A stretch of DNA of 51,259 nt from Crocinitomicaceae bacterium (lineage in GTDB: Bacteria; Bacteroidota; Bacteroidia; Flavobacteriales_D; Crocinitomicaceae): assembly GCA_022447665.1 (NCBI GenBank), contig JAKVAQ010000019.1, positions 28,827 to 80,085 on the forward strand, given 5' to 3'. The notes beneath the pieces are model-generated. The model made no database searches. It saw only the letters and a list, made by a program, of their open reading frames with translations, and was not told the DNA's origin. The position numbers and the translations under genes were made by a program. Within the stretch, counting starts at the first letter, position 1; the number at the start of each line of letters is the position of its first letter. This document shows, piece after piece, positions 1-7,520 of this stretch.

Positions 1-281
1 AAAACCAGATCAATTATACTATTGGTGTGCCAGTTAAGGAGGTTCCAGCAGATTTACCAGCACATATTAAAGTTGGAGAATTGCCGAAAACCTCTGTCCA
101 GTCTGTAGAACACGTAGGACCTTATCGACATCTAGGTAATGCATGGAGTACGCTTTACACGATGCAGAGAAACAAGGAATTCAAATCAAGTAAAATTCAT
201 CCTTTCGAAACGTATTCAAACAGCCCTGCCGAAGTTGATGAAAAAGAACTTGTTACTAGAATCCAATTTCCACTAAAATAA
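1..281 (+). CDS. GyrI-like (AraC effector-binding-like) domain protein, C-terminal part
   Basis: The reading frame is open back to the window edge (first full codon at 3-5), so this is the tail of a gene that begins upstream. The GTG at 27 is probably not the start. The visible 92 residues contain the pattern VEHVGPYRHLGNAW, typical of the GyrI-like/SOUL-type small-molecule-binding fold found after AraC-type or SRPBCC domains. What the missing N-terminal part is cannot be seen. In the family this fold binds small ligands or inhibits gyrase; the ligand here is unknown. The next gene follows 16 bp downstream on the same strand. Confidence 0.6.
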   Translation, partial: NQINYTIGVPVKEVPADLPAHIKVGELPKTSVQSVEHVGPYRHLGNAWSTLYTMQRNKEFKSSKIHPFETYSNSPAEVDEKELVTRIQFPLK

Positions 282-297
282 ATGATAGCGCTCAGTT

Positions 298-795
298 ATG
301 ATTGAAGATCACAACTGTTTCCAAGTTTTTCCAGTGCTCCACTCTCAAAGTTTGGTTTTAAAAGAAATCACCTTGAAACATGTTGATGATTTTTCTCAGT
401 TTGCATGGAGAAACGGAGCACCCATTGATTCAAAAGATTGTCCAGATCTTATCCGTGCAAATCAAGAACGATACAAGAATAAAACCAACATTAATTGGGG
501 TATCTTTCTTGATGCTAAGCTAATTGGAGCCATTGGTTTTTATAGAGGTTTCAAAAATATGATTGGTGAGATTGGATATGTCCTTCATGAGTCTTACAGA
601 AAAAGAGGTGTTATGAAAGAAGCTGTAGAGTTGGTTTTGAATTTTGGATTCAAAGAGTTAAGACTGAATAAAATTCAGGCATTCACAGAGCAGACAAACC
701 TACCATCTGTAGCATTATTAGAAGGTCTTCATTTTGAGAACACCGGAAAGAAACACGAGAAATATACGATTTATGAACTTGCTGCAACTACTTAA
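298..795 (+). CDS. GNAT family N-acetyltransferase (RimJ/RimL-like)
   Basis: A 165-residue protein of typical single-domain GNAT length. The N-terminal part has the RimJ-like pattern of a beta strand followed by a charged helix (LVLKEITLKHVDDF). The acetyl-CoA-binding loop is visible around residue 100 (YRKRGVMKEAVELVLNFGF), followed by the usual strand with a conserved Asn (TEQTNLPSVALLEGLHF). It should transfer an acetyl group from acetyl-CoA to an amine; the substrate cannot be told. Its 3' end overlaps the convergent anti-sigma gene by 8 bp. Confidence 0.85.
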   Translation: MIEDHNCFQVFPVLHSQSLVLKEITLKHVDDFSQFAWRNGAPIDSKDCPDLIRANQERYKNKTNINWGIFLDAKLIGAIGFYRGFKNMIGEIGYVLHESYRKRGVMKEAVELVLNFGFKELRLNKIQAFTEQTNLPSVALLEGLHFENTGKKHEKYTIYELAATT

Positions 796-1030
796 TCTCG
801 TTGCGAAGGGCTTCTTTTAGTCTCTCTTTTTCAAGTTTGTCTAAAAGTTTCGTTGGCTCAGTTATGTTGGCCACCTTCAGGAGCATTCGATTTAATGCCG
901 TAGTATCTTTATCATAGTTTCTGCAACAGTTGCAAACCGATTTATGCAAACGAATTTGAATTTTCTCCCAGAAATTAAGCTTAGCAATAGCTCGCTTTTC
1001 AATTAAATATGTTACTTTCTTACAATTCAC
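788..1030 (-). CDS. Small zinc-finger anti-sigma-like protein (zf-HC2/ZAS type)
   Basis: Eighty residues, starting inside the last codons of the upstream ECF sigma gene (4-bp overlap), which implies translational coupling. The H-x3-C-x2-C motif (HKSVCNCC, about residues 29-36) with an upstream Cys at position 3 is the zinc-binding anti-sigma (ZAS) signature. There is no membrane segment and no periplasmic domain, so it would act in the cytoplasm as a direct binder of its sigma factor. The functional pairing is inferred from the operon; the signal it senses is unknown, though Cys pairs in such proteins are often redox-sensitive. Confidence 0.7.
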   Translation of the reverse strand: MNCKKVTYLIEKRAIAKLNFWEKIQIRLHKSVCNCCRNYDKDTTALNRMLLKVANITEPTKLLDKLEKERLKEALRNEIK

Positions 1031-1590
1031 GAGTTAACCCATTTACTTTCTAAACACTCACGCAGTTGCAACTTCGCCCTATGCACAATAACCCACAAGT
1101 TGGACGCTGAAATGTCATAATCCTTACATACCTCTTCGCTATCTTTTTCTTGCACTAACTTATCTAATATAATTCCCTTCTGCTTACCAGGTAAATCATC
1201 AATGCATTCATGGATAACCCCACCTAATTCTTCATTGTTAATCTTTTCTTCAAATTCAGGGATTAACCCTTTCGGTGAGCTTGGCTCCAGAAAATGAGGT
1301 CCCATACTGCCTTCAGCAAAATAGCTTGACATAGGCCTTGTCTTTCTTGAATCTTGTTTACGCCAATGGTCAATAATCTTTCTCTTTAAAATCGAAAAGA
1401 GCCAAGTTTTAATAGTACTCTTTCCTTCAAAGTTTTCAAGCGCTTTCAAAGCCGAAATAAAGGTGTCTTGGACTAAGTCTAACGATAAATCATGATCGGA
1501 AACACGGGCTTGAGCATAATTGTACAGCATATCTGAATATTCATCAACCCAGAGATCTGTATCAATATGTTTTAAATGATCTTCTTTCAC
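1027..1590 (-). CDS. RNA polymerase sigma-70 factor, ECF subfamily
   Basis: 187 residues. Region 2 is visible at about 18-85 (DLVQDTFISALKAL, then TWLFSILKRKIIDHWRK), and region 4 near the C-terminus (helix-turn-helix VCKDYDISASNLWVIVHRAK). An acidic linker of about 45 residues separates them, longer than in minimal ECF factors. The start is GTG; the ATG just before it is out of frame and meets an immediate stop. A -7-like box, TAAGTTTA, ends 4 nt before the start codon. The gene is followed by its presumed anti-sigma partner with a 4-bp overlap. The regulon is unknown. Confidence 0.9.
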   Translation of the reverse strand: MKEDHLKHIDTDLWVDEYSDMLYNYAQARVSDHDLSLDLVQDTFISALKALENFEGKSTIKTWLFSILKRKIIDHWRKQDSRKTRPMSSYFAEGSMGPHFLEPSSPKGLIPEFEEKINNEELGGVIHECIDDLPGKQKGIILDKLVQEKDSEEVCKDYDISASNLWVIVHRAKLQLRECLESKWVNS

Positions 1591-1716
1591 ATCTTAAACT
1601 TACGAAATCGAAACCTTGAATCCATGTGAAAATCGGTAAAAGGTTGTATTTCTATTTATGTAATGAAATTTTGTGAAATTTTCACTTTCAAGGCATCTTC
1701 AATAAAAACTAAAAAA

Positions 1717-2688
1717 ATGAAATATATTTTATTCGCTGCTGTTGTTATGATTAGTTCATTATCAGCAGCAAATAGTACGATCAATCCAATTATCGGAGAT
1801 GCCAGCTTGACCATTTTAGGGAACGTAGAAAAAGACAAGCTAACAGAAAACGAAAGAATAAAGCTGCATTTAGCTTATGCAGAAAATCTACTTAGGAATA
1901 AAGCTACTGACCATCTTTCAGAAGGCTTGAAAGAAAGAAGATTAAGATTTTTAGACCATTTAAGAGATTACTGGTTAAGAGCTATGTTCCCTGTGAATAC
2001 TGTTTACAAAAACCAAAGAAAACCATGCTTTAAAGATGAGCTTGAAACTCTTTGCGCAGTTGGTTACTTAGTTGAACAATCTGAAGGGATTGAGACAGTT
2101 GACCTGATTAACGAGAATTGTCAATTCCAGGAGATTATGGAGATGGAATTAGCTGAATTAGAGAAATGGATCTTGACTTCTGGATTTACAAAAAAGGAAA
2201 TTGCAACTATACAGCCTACTTATGAGTGGAGAAATTTAAATAGACGAATGTTCGGCGTTCATTATGGCCCAAGTTTTCTAGGGAATCATGTGGGCTCAAC
2301 AATAACATTATCTCGCTTTTATGCCTATGGTGAAGGGAATTTAAAGTGTACTCCTGCTGTAAGGGGAACTTCCGTTTCAGCGATATTCTTGAGGAATTCG
2401 GATAGGTTCTTTGAACTAACTGGTTTTTATTCTCTGCGTTTCTCGAATCAAATCGCTGTAAAATTTGGAGTCTCTCCTACTCTGTTATCTTCATCTGAAG
2501 GTTTTGGCATTGGATTTAAACCAGATATTGGAATTAAAAGAATGTTTGATATAGGTAATCTTATAGGGATTGTTTTTGATGCTAACTATGGTTATAACTT
2601 CAGCATTGCTGGTATCGAGAGTGACGATTATTCTCGTCATATGTTTTCAACAAAATTAGGAATAGCAGTAAATCTTAATAATTTCTAA
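1717..2688 (+). CDS. Secreted protein with FPxN/CAVGYL motif domain and C-terminal beta-rich region
   Basis: I choose the ATG at 1717 because it begins a clean signal peptide (MKYILFAAVVMISSLSAANS); the frame is open from 1663 but the extra 18 residues would spoil it. The 323-residue product has an N-terminal helical domain (about 40-150) with RRLRFLDHLRDYW, AMFPVN, and ETLCAVGYLVEQS. I recall this Arg/Trp-FPxN-CAVG pattern from secreted proteins of Bacteroidota and myxobacteria, but know no name or function for it. The C-terminal half has alternating hydrophobic strands ending in NLNNF, resembling a small outer-membrane barrel. Confidence 0.6.
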   Translation: MKYILFAAVVMISSLSAANSTINPIIGDASLTILGNVEKDKLTENERIKLHLAYAENLLRNKATDHLSEGLKERRLRFLDHLRDYWLRAMFPVNTVYKNQRKPCFKDELETLCAVGYLVEQSEGIETVDLINENCQFQEIMEMELAELEKWILTSGFTKKEIATIQPTYEWRNLNRRMFGVHYGPSFLGNHVGSTITLSRFYAYGEGNLKCTPAVRGTSVSAIFLRNSDRFFELTGFYSLRFSNQIAVKFGVSPTLLSSSEGFGIGFKPDIGIKRMFDIGNLIGIVFDANYGYNFSIAGIESDDYSRHMFSTKLGIAVNLNNF

Positions 2689-2737
2689 AAAGCGTTAAGT
2701 TATTGTTAAACCATTAAATGTCACAACATATAATAGT

Positions 2738-2745
2738 TATGTTTG
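2738..2745 (+). promoter_or_regulatory. Putative -7 promoter box (TATGTTTG) for the YceI gene
   Basis: An exact TAnnTTTG match lying 16 nt before the start codon of the YceI-like gene. No good -33 TTTG is present at the usual distance, so the call rests on the -7 box and position only. Confidence 0.4.
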
Positions 2746-2761
2746 TATCAAAAGATATAAA

Positions 2762-3277
2762 ATGAGACTATTAATATTAACAGCAACACTATTACTAGCA
2801 GCAACCAATTATGCCCAAGAACTAAAAGTCAAAATGGAGGGCGTAAAAATAGACTTTGTTGCAGATATGCAGAATACATCAGGTTCAGTAAGCGGGTTTG
2901 TAGCTAAGATATTATTTAATACTGATGATTTAGCGAGCTCCGTTATTACTGGAACGGTTAGTGTAAAAACACTCGAAACTGGCAATACCAAAAGAGATGA
3001 GCACTTAAAGAGTGCCGACTATTTTGATGCTGAAACCTACCCTACAATGTCATTTACAAGCGGTGAAATAAAATTGATGGGAGATCATTTTGAAATGATA
3101 GGTAAAATGAAGATTAAGAATATAGAACGGGAAGAAAAAATCTCTTTCACTTTTGTAGATAATATTTTCAGTGCAGAATGCACAATCCAGGCAGCTAATT
3201 ATGATTTAGGAAGTTTCGCAAAAAAGAAACCAGAGAACACTAATGTAAAAATATCAATGTCTATACCGGTGGAATAA
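2762..3277 (+). CDS. YceI-like domain secreted protein
   Basis: 171 residues with an N-terminal signal peptide (MRLLILTATLLLAATNYAQ) and a full YceI lipocalin-like barrel: the characteristic GSVSGFVAKILFNTDDLASS, the charged loop TGNTKRDEHLKSADYFDAETYPTMSF, and the closing strands. YceI proteins bind isoprenoid or other long lipids in the periplasm. In Bacteroidota they are common small secreted proteins with no fixed assignment. A single-gene transcript is likely, because a strong terminator follows 20 bp downstream. Confidence 0.9.
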   Translation: MRLLILTATLLLAATNYAQELKVKMEGVKIDFVADMQNTSGSVSGFVAKILFNTDDLASSVITGTVSVKTLETGNTKRDEHLKSADYFDAETYPTMSFTSGEIKLMGDHFEMIGKMKIKNIEREEKISFTFVDNIFSAECTIQAANYDLGSFAKKKPENTNVKISMSIPVE

Positions 3278-3297
3278 AGCATTTCAAAGCCATTATG

Positions 3298-3331
3298 AAA
3301 GCGGGATTCGAAAATGAGTCCCGCTTTTTTT
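3298..3331 (+). terminator. Rho-independent terminator after the YceI gene
   Basis: A perfect 9-bp stem (AAAGCGGGA / TCCCGCTTT) with a 12-nt loop, running into seven T residues. Confidence 0.9.
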
Positions 3332-3389
3332 GTACTTTAAATTGTTGAGATGATTAGAAAAACAACGTCTAACATCACGTTTGAAAGTT

Positions 3390-3397
3390 TAATTTTG
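3390..3397 (+). promoter_or_regulatory. Putative -7 box (TAATTTTG) 4 nt before a start codon
   Basis: An exact TAnnTTTG match whose last base is 4 nt from the ATG at 3402. If used, transcription would begin at or next to the start codon (leaderless). No clear -33 element is visible. Confidence 0.45.
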
Positions 3398-3401
3398 ACT
3401 C

Positions 3402-3917
3402 ATGGAAAAACCTCAAGTAATTGAAATCGCTACATTCAACCCTAGTATCAAGAAATATGTGCTAGCTTATGTTGCATTGATTCTATTGCTCACCATCGCT
3501 GGAATACCGTTACTTTTGGTTTGGTTTTTAGGATTAGGGCAAACAATTAGTCGCCGTTACTATGAGAATTTAAAATGTCAATTGACCGTATCGCATTTAG
3601 AGTATAAAAAAGGGGTTCTATTTAAGGTAGAGAAGACTATTCCGCTAGAAAACATTCAGGATCTTACTTTTATTGAAAACCCAATTTTGAATTACTTCGG
3701 ACTTAAAATCTTGAAAATTGAAACAGCCGGAGGAGGAAATAAAGCTACAGGTTCAGCTGATATGAAACTTATTGGAATTAACGGAAGCCATGACTTTAAG
3801 GAGCTTGTACTTAGACAGCGAGAAAAAATGAAAGCAGAGACCAAAACAGCTGATATGGAAATGCTCGATGTAATGAAAGAGATCCGTAATTTACTAGAGG
3901 AAATTAAAAACAAATGA
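3402..3917 (+). CDS. PH domain-containing membrane protein (bPH2/YdbS-like)
   Basis: 171 residues. A pair of hydrophobic segments (about 18-46) is followed by a bacterial PH domain of the YdbS/YdbT class with the typical strand pattern LTVSHLEYKKGVLFKVEKTIPLENIQDLTF and GLKILKIETAG. A charged helix with MKEIRNLLEEIKNK closes the protein. These proteins sit in the inner membrane with the PH fold facing the cytoplasm; no ligand is established. It is the first gene of an overlapping operon with a small membrane protein and a DEAD-box helicase. Confidence 0.8.
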   Translation: MEKPQVIEIATFNPSIKKYVLAYVALILLLTIAGIPLLLVWFLGLGQTISRRYYENLKCQLTVSHLEYKKGVLFKVEKTIPLENIQDLTFIENPILNYFGLKILKIETAGGGNKATGSADMKLIGINGSHDFKELVLRQREKMKAETKTADMEMLDVMKEIRNLLEEIKNK

Positions 3918-4258
3918 GCGCAGTAAAAGATATTGAATCATTTGGAGAGAAAGCTAAAGTAGTACCTGGAATTATTCGTTTAGGATTACTGGGGTTATCC
4001 GCTCTAGGATTCGCCTATTCTTGGTATTATTTTAGCGGCCCTTACTTATGGTTAGCTGAGCTTCAAGCATCTATATTTGATGGTGAATATTACCTATTAC
4101 TCACGGCACTGCTAAGTTTTTTAATATTTCTTCTTCCAGCAGTACTTATTGTTCGCTTATTAGTTCCCTATTATACAAAAAAGAAAAATCCTTCTGGAAA
4201 TGACGATATCGTGGATGAAGAACTGAAGGAAGATCATTCTAATCAAGATATTTTGTGA
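3914..4258 (+). CDS. Small two-helix membrane protein, unknown function
   Basis: 114 residues, ATG overlapping the previous stop codon (ATGA). Two hydrophobic stretches are visible (about 20-45 and 60-83), followed by a basic cluster (YYTKKKN) and an acidic tail rich in Asp and Glu. I do not recognise a family. The tight coupling to the PH-domain gene upstream suggests that the two proteins form a membrane unit; this is inference. Confidence 0.6.
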   Translation: MSAVKDIESFGEKAKVVPGIIRLGLLGLSALGFAYSWYYFSGPYLWLAELQASIFDGEYYLLLTALLSFLIFLLPAVLIVRLLVPYYTKKKNPSGNDDIVDEELKEDHSNQDIL

Positions 4259-5493
4259 AATTCGAAAAATACAATTTAGACGAAAAGGTTTTAAGAGGCC
4301 TGAACACACTAGGATTTAAACGACCTACTGATATTCAATACAAATCTATTCCATCAATTCTTAATGGAGAAGATTTGTTAGCGATTGCACAAACAGGAAC
4401 TGGAAAAACAATTGCTTTTATTCTTCCGATCGTCGAGAAACTCTACAATAAAAAAAGGAAAGAACGTAGAAAAGGAGGGATCAAATGTATTATCCTCGCT
4501 CCTACCCATGAATTGGCATTACAGATAAATGCAGTGTTCTTACAAATAGCCAAACATACCAATTTGAAATCAGAGGTGATTATTGGAGGTGTGGATCAAG
4601 ATCCTCAGATTGACAGTCTGGATAAGGGCATTGATGTGGCAATTGCAACTCCCGGAAGAATGTTTGATTTGATAAGTCAAGGACATTTAAGAACCTCTGA
4701 TGTTGAGATTTTAATATTGGATGAAGCTGATCACATGCTAAACCTTGGCTTTATTGATGATATAAAAGACTTGATCAGAGTCTTACCAAAAAGAAAGCAG
4801 ACCTTGTTTTTCTCTGCCACCATCAATAAAAAGATAAAAAAAATAGCCTATAACATTGTTAAGCAGAATGCTATAAGGATTCAAATATCTCCAAAAAACC
4901 CGGTTTCGAAAAACGTAAAACACTACGTTGTGAATATAAAAATGGATGATAAGCGATTTTTCTTAGAAAGGTTGGTGTTCGAGAATCCCGAATCCAAGAT
5001 TATCTGCTTTGTTCGAACCAAAATTCGTGCAGAAAGAGTGCATCAAGCCATGCAGCGTGTAGGAATTGAGGGCTCCACTATTCATAGCGATAAGGATCAA
5101 GCGGAACGAGAGATCGCTTTAGAAGACTTTAGAAATGGTAAAACTAATTTATTAGTAGCAACTGATATAACCGCAAGAGGAATAGACATTCCTGATGTTC
5201 AAATAGTTGTGAATTATGACTTGCCTGATGATCCCGAAAATTATGTTCATCGAATAGGTAGAACAGGTAGAGGAAATAATAAAGGTGTAGCGTATGCATT
5301 TTGTGCTCCAAGGGAAAAGGACCTATTGTCGGAAATAGAAAAGTTCATTGATAATAAAATCGAAGTTATCAAAGTGGATCGCAAAACATATTCAGATACA
5401 TTAAATATCAAAACAGAGAAAGATAACGATGTTCAAGCTTTGATGGAAGATTTTGAGACTTCAAAGAAAAAAAGGAGAAAAAAGAAGCGATAA
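4255..5493 (+). CDS. DEAD-box ATP-dependent RNA helicase (RhlE-like)
   Basis: 412 residues with the complete helicase core: Q motif (GFKRPTDIQ), motif I AQTGTGKT, motif Ia PTHELA (usual form PTRELA, here His for Arg), TPGR, DEAD (LDEADHML), SAT, ARGID, and HRIGRTGRG. The C-terminal tail is short and ends in a run of Lys/Arg, as in RhlE-type enzymes that work in ribosome assembly and RNA turnover in the cold. The start is GTG at 4255, overlapping the previous stop codon. The particular RNA substrate cannot be inferred. Confidence 0.92.
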   Translation: MKFEKYNLDEKVLRGLNTLGFKRPTDIQYKSIPSILNGEDLLAIAQTGTGKTIAFILPIVEKLYNKKRKERRKGGIKCIILAPTHELALQINAVFLQIAKHTNLKSEVIIGGVDQDPQIDSLDKGIDVAIATPGRMFDLISQGHLRTSDVEILILDEADHMLNLGFIDDIKDLIRVLPKRKQTLFFSATINKKIKKIAYNIVKQNAIRIQISPKNPVSKNVKHYVVNIKMDDKRFFLERLVFENPESKIICFVRTKIRAERVHQAMQRVGIEGSTIHSDKDQAEREIALEDFRNGKTNLLVATDITARGIDIPDVQIVVNYDLPDDPENYVHRIGRTGRGNNKGVAYAFCAPREKDLLSEIEKFIDNKIEVIKVDRKTYSDTLNIKTEKDNDVQALMEDFETSKKKRRKKKR

Positions 5494-5495
5494 AG

Positions 5496-6065
5496 TTACC
5501 TCCTTGGTTTATTCATATTTGAAATTAACTTTTCCGCGATTTTATCTTTAACAGGAATGCTATAACCCTCTTCTACTGCCTTTAGTGCTTTACGAGCTAC
5601 GGAGTACTTTAGAAAATCATGAATGGAATGTTTCTCCCCAAGATCATCAATCACCTGTAGATCGTAAGTCGTTACTTTTCGCTGAGTAGGCATTGCTACT
5701 CCCATTGCTGGAGCAAATTCTGTAGAGGAATTATCTGTATAAATCGCTAAAACTGCCATTTGTGGGTTCACCAATTTTTTCCAAATTCCAGTTTTTCTTG
5801 TGCCTATCTTTCCATAAACACGATACCTACTGTTATCAATATCAAATTCAACCCCGTTTGTTGCTCCGAATAAAAGAACTGCAAAAATAAATGCACCCAA
5901 TGCAGGTAACAGGAAAATCAAGTTTCCTGCAAGCCCCATTGCCAGAAGGAATAAAGATAAAATAACCAATCCCACGCCATGAATGAGGTAATTGTTAGTT
6001 CTTCCTTCGTTAATATCAATAATTCCAGACATACTAAGATTTTGACCACTTAAACGGAATTCCAC
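5496..6065 (-). CDS. Conserved membrane protein, unknown function
   Basis: Up to 189 residues with two adjoining hydrophobic segments near the N-terminus (about 32-48 and 51-68) and a soluble C-terminal part rich in beta-type sequence (GVEFDIDNSRYRVYGK). No family recognised. The long form starts with GTG at 6065, but an exact -7 box (TAGGTTTG, 6065-6072) overlaps that GTG, so the ATG at 6032 (residue 12) may be the true start. It converges on the helicase gene with a gap of 2 bp. Confidence 0.6.
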   Translation of the reverse strand: MEFRLSGQNLSMSGIIDINEGRTNNYLIHGVGLVILSLFLLAMGLAGNLIFLLPALGAFIFAVLLFGATNGVEFDIDNSRYRVYGKIGTRKTGIWKKLVNPQMAVLAIYTDNSSTEFAPAMGVAMPTQRKVTTYDLQVIDDLGEKHSIHDFLKYSVARKALKAVEEGYSIPVKDKIAEKLISNMNKPRR

Positions 6066-6082
6066 AAACCTATGGTTTAAAC

Positions 6083-6114
6083 GTTGTATTTTTTTCTAAT
6101 TTAAAAAATACAAC
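6083..6114. repeat. Inverted repeat between divergent genes, 12-bp arms
   Basis: GTTGTATTTTTT at 6083-6094 and its exact reverse complement AAAAAATACAAC at 6103-6114, separated by 8 nt. It lies between the divergent starts at 6065 and 6144, so it could be an operator or a hairpin in the leader. Confidence 0.5.
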
Positions 6115-6143
6115 CTACCTTTCAAACCAAATACACCAATACC

Positions 6144-6671
6144 TTGAAAGACGAAATAAAAATAGTAAGGGCAACTTCTGAAGATGCCACATTAATTGCA
6201 GAGTTGGGAGAAAAAACTTTCTGGGAATCGCACGGTAATAGTGCCGAAAAGAAGCATGTACAAAACTTCATAGATAACGTGTACAACCCAACAGCTCAGC
6301 GAAAGGAACTTCTAGACAAATTAAATGAAGTGTATATCATCTATTGCAATAATCAACCTGCTGGATTCTCAAAAATAATATTCAACTCTCCACACGAAAT
6401 TATTTCGGGAAAAATCAACACCACTAAATTTGATAGGATCTATATATTGAAGGAATTCTATGGACAAGGTATTGGAAAAGCCTTATTTGATTTTAATGTA
6501 GATCTAGCGAAGAAAAACCAACAAACTGGATTATGGCTCTTTGTTTGGGTGGAGAATAAACGTGCGGTTAGATTCTACGAGACGTGCGGATTTGAGAAGA
6601 TTGGAGTGCACGAATATAGGCTTTCTCCTACTCACACCAACCCTAATCATATCATGTATTTAGAATTTTAA
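6144..6671 (+). CDS. GNAT family N-acetyltransferase
   Basis: 175 residues. The acetyl-CoA loop is KEFYGQGIGKALFDF (Q-x-x-G-x-G/A type), preceded by the beta-4 strand with KFDRIYIL and followed by VWVENKRAVRFYETCGF, where the Asn and the aromatic RFYE are family hallmarks. The start is a TTG codon; there is no ATG upstream in frame before the divergent gene. Substrate unknown; the sequence resembles the PaiA/spermidine-acetyltransferase-like group, which is only a loose suggestion. It converges on the lipoprotein gene downstream (2-bp gap). Confidence 0.85.
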   Translation: MKDEIKIVRATSEDATLIAELGEKTFWESHGNSAEKKHVQNFIDNVYNPTAQRKELLDKLNEVYIIYCNNQPAGFSKIIFNSPHEIISGKINTTKFDRIYILKEFYGQGIGKALFDFNVDLAKKNQQTGLWLFVWVENKRAVRFYETCGFEKIGVHEYRLSPTHTNPNHIMYLEF

Positions 6672-6673
6672 CA

Positions 6674-7411
6674 TTAGAGAGGTTTTATTTCTTCAGTCTC
6701 TATTCTACTAAGTTCCTTGAGGCTATCCTTTTCATATAATTCTAATAGATCTTGTAGCGGAATTTCTAAGGAGGCTTCGTAGTTTACATAATCCTTAAAA
6801 AGTATTCCAGAGACACGACGAGGATTGTAAGCCGCTCTAAATCTTGCTCCTCCACCATTCACGCGGTAGTTATAAGCGAAAAAGTCCATTTCCTTAGTCT
6901 CTTTATTGAACCAATAGAAATATTCATCTTCAAAGTCGTCCCCCCCACCTTCTTCAGTAAACGTGACGGCTACTCCGTGATAATTCCCAAACTCCCCTTT
7001 GTATTCTGCTTTCACGGCATCATCCAAGAGTTTGTATGGGAGGGCTAAAAAATAAATGACTGAATTAATTGAACTGGAGTATTTATCCATCATCTCGGTG
7101 CTTAAATTATTTACTACACCATTAGTAGTTCTTTTAAATAGCCCGTTTTCATAGGTGTCAACAGTATTGGTTGAATCTAAAGTCAATTGTCGCGTGTACT
7201 TATAAGCGCCGGCTGATTCTTCCCAGGTGTAGTTATATTCTCTAAACTTAAATGACAATGCAATATTCTCATAAGCTTGCCCTCCATGGGCATTTACCGC
7301 ATCATTAATTAATTCTTCGGCTAAGGAGAGTTCTTGATCTCCGCTTTCGCTAATGCACCCTGGCGCGATCAACAATAATAGACCTATAATAATTCCTTTT
7401 CTATTCTTCAT
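6674..7411 (-). CDS. Putative lipoprotein, DUF6503-like
   Basis: I choose the ATG at 7411 because it opens a lipoprotein signal peptide (MKNRKGIIIGLLLLIAPGC, Cys at residue 19 as lipidation site); the frame is open to 7468, giving 19 extra residues of no clear purpose. The mature part begins with an AHGGQAYENI motif and continues with a series of beta strands (FKFREYNY, YFYWFNKETKEMDF, GVAVTF). This looks like the LolA/LolB-type half-barrel seen in DUF6503 proteins of Bacteroidota, probably a periplasmic or outer-membrane lipid-anchored protein. Exact function unknown; the DUF number is from memory. Confidence 0.6.
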   Translation of the reverse strand: MKNRKGIIIGLLLLIAPGCISESGDQELSLAEELINDAVNAHGGQAYENIALSFKFREYNYTWEESAGAYKYTRQLTLDSTNTVDTYENGLFKRTTNGVVNNLSTEMMDKYSSSINSVIYFLALPYKLLDDAVKAEYKGEFGNYHGVAVTFTEEGGGDDFEDEYFYWFNKETKEMDFFAYNYRVNGGGARFRAAYNPRRVSGILFKDYVNYEASLEIPLQDLLELYEKDSLKELSRIETEEIKPL

Positions 7412-7520
7412 GCTAGTCCATAAATCATTTCGTACTAAGATACCTTTTTTCGATGCCTTCATCCTCAAACATTTTATTCTGGAATATGTTATGATTTTAG
7501 ACGAATCAAAAGACTGAAAC

